Assembly (NCBI RefSeq): GCF_018449545.1
Contig: NZ_JAAVUR010000007.1
Coordinates: forward strand, 1 to 64,000
Direction: 5' to 3'
Length of the DNA: 64,000 nucleotides
Source: Granulicella sp. dw_53
GTDB lineage: Bacteria; Acidobacteriota; Terriglobia; Terriglobales; Acidobacteriaceae
The position numbers and the translations under genes were made by a program. Shown here in pieces: positions 60,151-64,000 of the stretch (its first letter is position 1; every line of letters starts with the position of its first letter). The notes beneath the pieces are model-generated. The model ran no database searches. It was given only the letters and a program-made list of their open reading frames with translations, and had not been told where the DNA came from.

Positions 60151-61458
60151 ATGAGATGGAGCACACGGGCGGAGAGAGGGGTGGTCGAAGCAGTTGTCGC
60201 GGCCTTAAGCGACTCGCCCGAGCAGGCCCAGGAGCACCTCTCCGCATTGCGATATCCAGAGTGGTCTAGAAGCTATCAGTGGCTTGATGCGAGCGGGCTG
60301 GCGTTGTACTTTCTCGATCGACTGCAGGAGATGGGGATTGAGGGAGCATTACCTGCCGCAACGCTGGGACGGCTACGACAGAATCTCACCGATAACCGCG
60401 GGCGCAGTTCGTCTATGTTTAACGAGTTCTGCACTATCAATCGAGCGTTTCTGCAGGCGAACGTTTCGTTCAGTAACCTGAAGGGTTTTACGCTGTCGCC
60501 TGACTCCTGTCCGAATCCGGCTTTGCGCAGCCAGCTTGACTTTGACTTCCTCATCGATGGCGAGCACCTGGAGCGATGCCAGGACATTCTAGTAAAGATG
60601 GGATATGTACGAAATGCCGCGAACCGAACTGTATGGGAGTTTAAGGCGGGTTCGTCGGAGTTGGCTCGTATCGAAGATCACTACAAGGCAAGACCTCAGA
60701 GATCTGTGGAGTTGCATTTTTCGTGCGCCGCGATTGCGCCGCATGCGCCGACGCGGGATGAGAGACTCGATCGGACTTCTCTTCGAAAATGGGGCGATGA
60801 TTCTTACCCGGTGCTCGCAGCGGCGGATCAGTTTGTTGCGCAAGCGCTTCATCTCTTTAGCCATCTCAGGAGTGCATATACGCGGGTCTCGTGGCTGCTC
60901 GAGTTTCGGCAACATCTGACCGCTCACTACGACGATCGTCCTTTTTGGGATGAGGTAAGAGAGCGTTCCCAGTGCCAACCCGATGCGTCTGTGGCCATTG
61001 GGCTTTCGACTCTGCTTTCGACACGGTTGTTTGGTGGAAGGGCGCCAGCCCAGTTAGCTCACTGGACGCTGGATCGCTTGCCGGCTCCGATACGTTTGTG
61101 GTCGGAACGATACGGAAGAGAGGCGGTGCTGGCGAACTTCCCAGGAACAAAACTTTATTTGTTGTTGGAGGACGAACTGGCACAGAGCGATCCCGACTGG
61201 AAGAAGAGACGGCGCAGTAGTCTCCTGCCGAGGCGTCGTGCGCCTCGTATCTCCTTTCCCTCTCAGAAGGAGAGTTTGCTCGTCCGACTCCGCAGAGAGT
61301 ACTACGAGCTTCGCTTTCTGTTATTTCGACTCCACTTCCATGTCGTCGAGGGTCTGCGTTATCTCGTGGAGGCTCGTCGTTGGAAGCGGCAGATATCTTC
61401 ACAAAGAATTCTTACGCCCTGTGCGGTGACTGACGTCCCGCGCCGGAGCAGAGGTTGA
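60151..61458 (+). CDS. Nucleotidyltransferase-fold family protein (NTP_transf_5-like), EPS locus
   Basis: 435 residues, cytoplasmic, no signal peptide. The N-terminal half carries FNEFCTINRAFLQANVSFSNLKGFTL then RSQLDFDFLIDGEHLERCQDIL, a D-x-D arrangement like that of uncharacterised nucleotidyltransferases common in polysaccharide and lasso-peptide-type loci. Later segments are helical (AADQFVAQALHLFSHLRSAYTRVSWLLEFRQHL). The C-terminus is strongly basic. It lies 29 bases after the cytochrome gene and 5 bases before a polysaccharide export gene, which suggests a role in surface glycan synthesis. Activity is unproven. Confidence 0.75.
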   Translation: MRWSTRAERGVVEAVVAALSDSPEQAQEHLSALRYPEWSRSYQWLDASGLALYFLDRLQEMGIEGALPAATLGRLRQNLTDNRGRSSSMFNEFCTINRAFLQANVSFSNLKGFTLSPDSCPNPALRSQLDFDFLIDGEHLERCQDILVKMGYVRNAANRTVWEFKAGSSELARIEDHYKARPQRSVELHFSCAAIAPHAPTRDERLDRTSLRKWGDDSYPVLAAADQFVAQALHLFSHLRSAYTRVSWLLEFRQHLTAHYDDRPFWDEVRERSQCQPDASVAIGLSTLLSTRLFGGRAPAQLAHWTLDRLPAPIRLWSERYGREAVLANFPGTKLYLLLEDELAQSDPDWKKRRRSSLLPRRRAPRISFPSQKESLLVRLRREYYELRFLLFRLHFHVVEGLRYLVEARRWKRQISSQRILTPCAVTDVPRRSRG

Positions 61459-61463
61459 GGTCC

Positions 61464-64000
61464 ATGTCTACGCTATTCCGAGTTCGCCGCGTGATGAGCA
61501 GACGGTCCTTGATCATCGCCTTGTTTTTCGTGGCTTTATGCTGTGATCTGCATTCACAACAGATACCTTCTTCCTCTTCTTCCGCCGCTTCTGACGGAGG
61601 AGATGTAAATTCCTCTACTTCTACTTCGAGCCCTTCAATTGGATCCAGTTCGAGTGCACTGGGCGCCACTTCACGTTCGTCATTGAGTGCCGCGCAGATC
61701 GACCGCATCCTGGAACAAAAGCCCGAAGTCATGATCGAGCTTAAGTCCATGGTGGCCGATCAACTGACTCAGCAAGGAGTAAATACACAAGCTGATTCAA
61801 TCAGCGATGAGATGTTGTATCACCTGATCGCTACAAACGCAGACCTCCGGGCGAACATCACATTGTGGCTTCGTTCTCGTGGATTTGTAACAGAAGAAGA
61901 CATTCGGCGTTCGACGACGGAAATCGATAGTCGGTCTGAGGACAACGAAAGTCAGTCTACTTCGGCCTCCCCCTTCGACAGGTTGAGGGATGCATCTGAT
62001 GCCGGCTTAGCGCTTGATGGGTCTTCTTCCTTGATTCCTCCGTCCTCCGATGCTGCATCCGGGGCGCTAGCCGGCAATACGCCCCAACCTGGGGGGGCTC
62101 AGAATGGTAGTCCCAATACTCCCTCCAACAGAAGGCAGCGCAATATCACGGACGAGCCCGATGTTTTGCGAGTTCCCACGCCGTACAACCTACGCTCATT
62201 GCGAGATCTTTATACGCAGATTCCGCAGGAGGGAGCTCCACTCAGACGGTTTGGTTCGGATGTATTCCTCAACCGCAACGGTGGACTCTCTGCAGGAGGT
62301 GGCTCTGGCTCGCACACGATGTCGATCGATCTGCCCGTAGGGCCGGACTACGTGCTCGGCTCTGGAGACGGACTCACGATCAATCTCTCGGGTGGCGTCT
62401 CGCAAAATCTAACTCGCGTCATCGACCGCGAGGGCAAAGTTGCGCTGCCAGAGGCAGGGACGCTGGTCGTGGCAGGTCTCACCCTTCAGCATGCGCAGGG
62501 CGTCATCGAAAGCGCCCTTAAAGGGCAGTATCGCAATGTACGGGTCGACGTGACCGTTGCGCGATTCCGAACAGTACGTGTCTATGTCGTAGGAGATGTG
62601 CAGAGACCAGGAGGATATGACCTCAGCTCGCTTTCTACCCCGCTCAATGGCCTCTACGCCGCGGGTGGCCCAACAAGCGTCGGCTCTCTTCGGATCGTGC
62701 GCCACTATCGCGGAAAAGAGTTGATTCGTGAGATCGACCTCTACGATTTTCTGCTGCATGGCGTTCGGCTGGATGACGACCGCCTGCAGTCCGGCGACAC
62801 ATTGCTCATACCTCCGGCTGGCCCTCAGGTCGCAGTGTCCGGAATGGTGAAGCGCCCGGCGATCTACGAACTGAAAGGGGAATCGTCGCTTACAGAGGTG
62901 CTGGATGACGCGGGTGGAACGACTGTTGCGGCTGCACTTCAACACATCACAGTCGAGCGGATTCAGCCCAACCAACAGCGTGAGTCAGTGAGTGTGGAGC
63001 TGCCCGCAGCTGCTACAGCTCAATCGACGCTTGCTGCAATCGCCGCCTTTAAGGTCAAGGATGGCGACCGCGTCCATGTCGCTCCTATTCTTCCTTACAG
63101 CGATCGCGTGGTTTATGTCGAAGGCCATGTGGTGCGTCCGGGGAGGTACCCTTACCGCGAAGGAATGCAGGTCAGCGACATCCTTCATTCGTACCAGGAC
63201 CTATTGCCGGAACCAGCGGCCAGAGGCAATATCGTGCGGCTGGTGCCTCCCGATCTTCATCCCGAGACGATTCCGTTTGATGTTCCGGATATGTTGATTG
63301 GAAATGGCAACCTCGCACTTCAACCTTTCGATACGATACGCATCCTGGGTCGGTACGAGACAGATTCTCCGCAGGTTTCGATCCGCGGGGAGGTGTTGAA
63401 GCCAGGGAAGTATTCGTTGTCTCAAGGCATGACTGCGTCACAACTGGTGAAGATGGCGGGCGGGTTTAAACGCGATGCGTTGGTAGAGAGCGCAGACCTT
63501 ACAAGCTATACGATTCAAGACAAAAAGAAGGTTGTTAGTGAGCGGGCGTCGATCAACATCGCGGACGCCATGAAGGGCCGCCTAGACTCTGACGTGCAGC
63601 TGAAAGCTGGTGACGTGCTAACGATCCATCAGATTTCGGGCTGGAAGGACATTGGCGCCTCGGTCGTTCTTGACGGCGAGGTGACATACCCAGGAAGCTA
63701 TGGCCTGCAAGAAGGAGAGCGGCTAAGTTCGGTGTTGCGGAGGGCTGGAGGTTTTCGCACTACGGCGTATCCTGCCGGCGCCGTTCTGGTGCGTGTCCAG
63801 GTAAGAGAGTTGGAGGAAAAGAGCCGGTCGGAGCTCATCAACCAGATTGAGACGGCCTCTGCGTCGGCACGACTTTCACCTAACCTTACGGGACAGAGTC
63901 AGTCAGGAACACTGCAAGCAGTAAGTCAGCAACGCAACGAAGTGCTGCAACGTTTGAAGAGTCAGCCAGCCAGCGGGCGCTTGGTAATTCGTGTCAGTGC
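61464..64000 (+). CDS. Polysaccharide export protein with multiple SLBB domains (3' end outside window)
   Basis: The open frame from the ATG at 61464 runs through the right edge (about 845 residues seen). A signal-peptide-like segment (RRSLIIALFFVALCCDLHSQ) is followed by a Ser-rich region and a helical/low-complexity part (about 75-230). The Poly_export domain starts near 291 (VGPDYVLGSGDGLTINLSGG). At least five SLBB domains follow, at about 375 (VVGDVQRPGGYDL), 457 (VSGMVKRPAIYEL), 552 (VEGHVVRPGRYPY), 641 (IRGEVLKPGKYSL) and 736 (LDGEVTYPGSYGL). This is a Wza-type outer-membrane export channel, enlarged compared with Wza (two or three SLBB). The start follows the nucleotidyltransferase-like gene by 5 bases. 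Confidence 0.92.
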   Translation, partial: MSTLFRVRRVMSRRSLIIALFFVALCCDLHSQQIPSSSSSAASDGGDVNSSTSTSSPSIGSSSSALGATSRSSLSAAQIDRILEQKPEVMIELKSMVADQLTQQGVNTQADSISDEMLYHLIATNADLRANITLWLRSRGFVTEEDIRRSTTEIDSRSEDNESQSTSASPFDRLRDASDAGLALDGSSSLIPPSSDAASGALAGNTPQPGGAQNGSPNTPSNRRQRNITDEPDVLRVPTPYNLRSLRDLYTQIPQEGAPLRRFGSDVFLNRNGGLSAGGGSGSHTMSIDLPVGPDYVLGSGDGLTINLSGGVSQNLTRVIDREGKVALPEAGTLVVAGLTLQHAQGVIESALKGQYRNVRVDVTVARFRTVRVYVVGDVQRPGGYDLSSLSTPLNGLYAAGGPTSVGSLRIVRHYRGKELIREIDLYDFLLHGVRLDDDRLQSGDTLLIPPAGPQVAVSGMVKRPAIYELKGESSLTEVLDDAGGTTVAAALQHITVERIQPNQQRESVSVELPAAATAQSTLAAIAAFKVKDGDRVHVAPILPYSDRVVYVEGHVVRPGRYPYREGMQVSDILHSYQDLLPEPAARGNIVRLVPPDLHPETIPFDVPDMLIGNGNLALQPFDTIRILGRYETDSPQVSIRGEVLKPGKYSLSQGMTASQLVKMAGGFKRDALVESADLTSYTIQDKKKVVSERASINIADAMKGRLDSDVQLKAGDVLTIHQISGWKDIGASVVLDGEVTYPGSYGLQEGERLSSVLRRAGGFRTTAYPAGAVLVRVQVRELEEKSRSELINQIETASASARLSPNLTGQSQSGTLQAVSQQRNEVLQRLKSQPASGRLVIRVS

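Overview
The window looks like a chromosomal segment of an acidobacterium of the class Terriglobia (Acidobacteriaceae; Granulicella/Edaphobacter/Terriglobus-like). The reasons are three very large Oar-type TonB-dependent receptors with an N-terminal carboxypeptidase-regulatory domain, many secreted proteins and lipoproteins of lineage-specific type, a moderately GC-rich composition, and the housekeeping order ispE - tRNA-Gln - prs - rplY - pth - rpsF - rpsR - rplI. The taxonomic placement is inference from gene content, not from a marker search.

Layout. 1-1.2 kb: the start of a secreted protein of unknown function (minus strand, runs off the left edge) carrying two 12-base poly-C tracts. 1.2-7.6 kb: the housekeeping block on the plus strand, with candidate RNA hairpins between genes and a terminator after rplI. 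7.6-8.3 kb: a VapBC toxin-antitoxin pair next to a dispersed palindromic repeat. 8.4-12 kb: a MacB/FtsX-type permease and a secreted prolyl oligopeptidase (minus). 12-16.2 kb: two small overlapping membrane-protein genes, a short-chain dehydrogenase lacking its catalytic tyrosine, a divergent TetR regulator with a palindromic operator between them, and an orphan KdpDE-like two-component pair. 16.4-31 kb: TonB receptor 1, an outer-membrane porin, tRNA-Ser, a XylR-type regulator, TonB receptor 2, a secreted hydrolase and a PstS-like secreted protein.

31.3-51.3 kb holds the most interesting region: a co-directional, tightly packed locus of about 20 kb. It encodes a large lipoprotein (A), an ECF sigma factor, a zinc-type anti-sigma factor with an unusually large extracytoplasmic domain, two further paralogous lipoproteins (B and C), a coiled-coil DcaP-like porin, TonB receptor 3, a fourth lipoprotein (D) and a small membrane protein. 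Lipoproteins A, B and C share a core of about 260 residues with four conserved cysteines. The core sits on interchangeable N-terminal repeat stalks, and in A and B it is followed by a beta-propeller. I read this as a sigma-regulated cell-surface assembly or uptake system that I cannot match to a named one.

51.4-58.6 kb: a complete tripartite RND efflux operon (minus). 59.3-60.1 kb: a stand-alone CuA cupredoxin and a cytochrome c lipoprotein. 60.2-64 kb: the beginning of an exopolysaccharide locus (nucleotidyltransferase-like protein and a multi-SLBB export protein that runs off the right edge).

No rRNA, CRISPR array, phage genes or intact transposase were seen.
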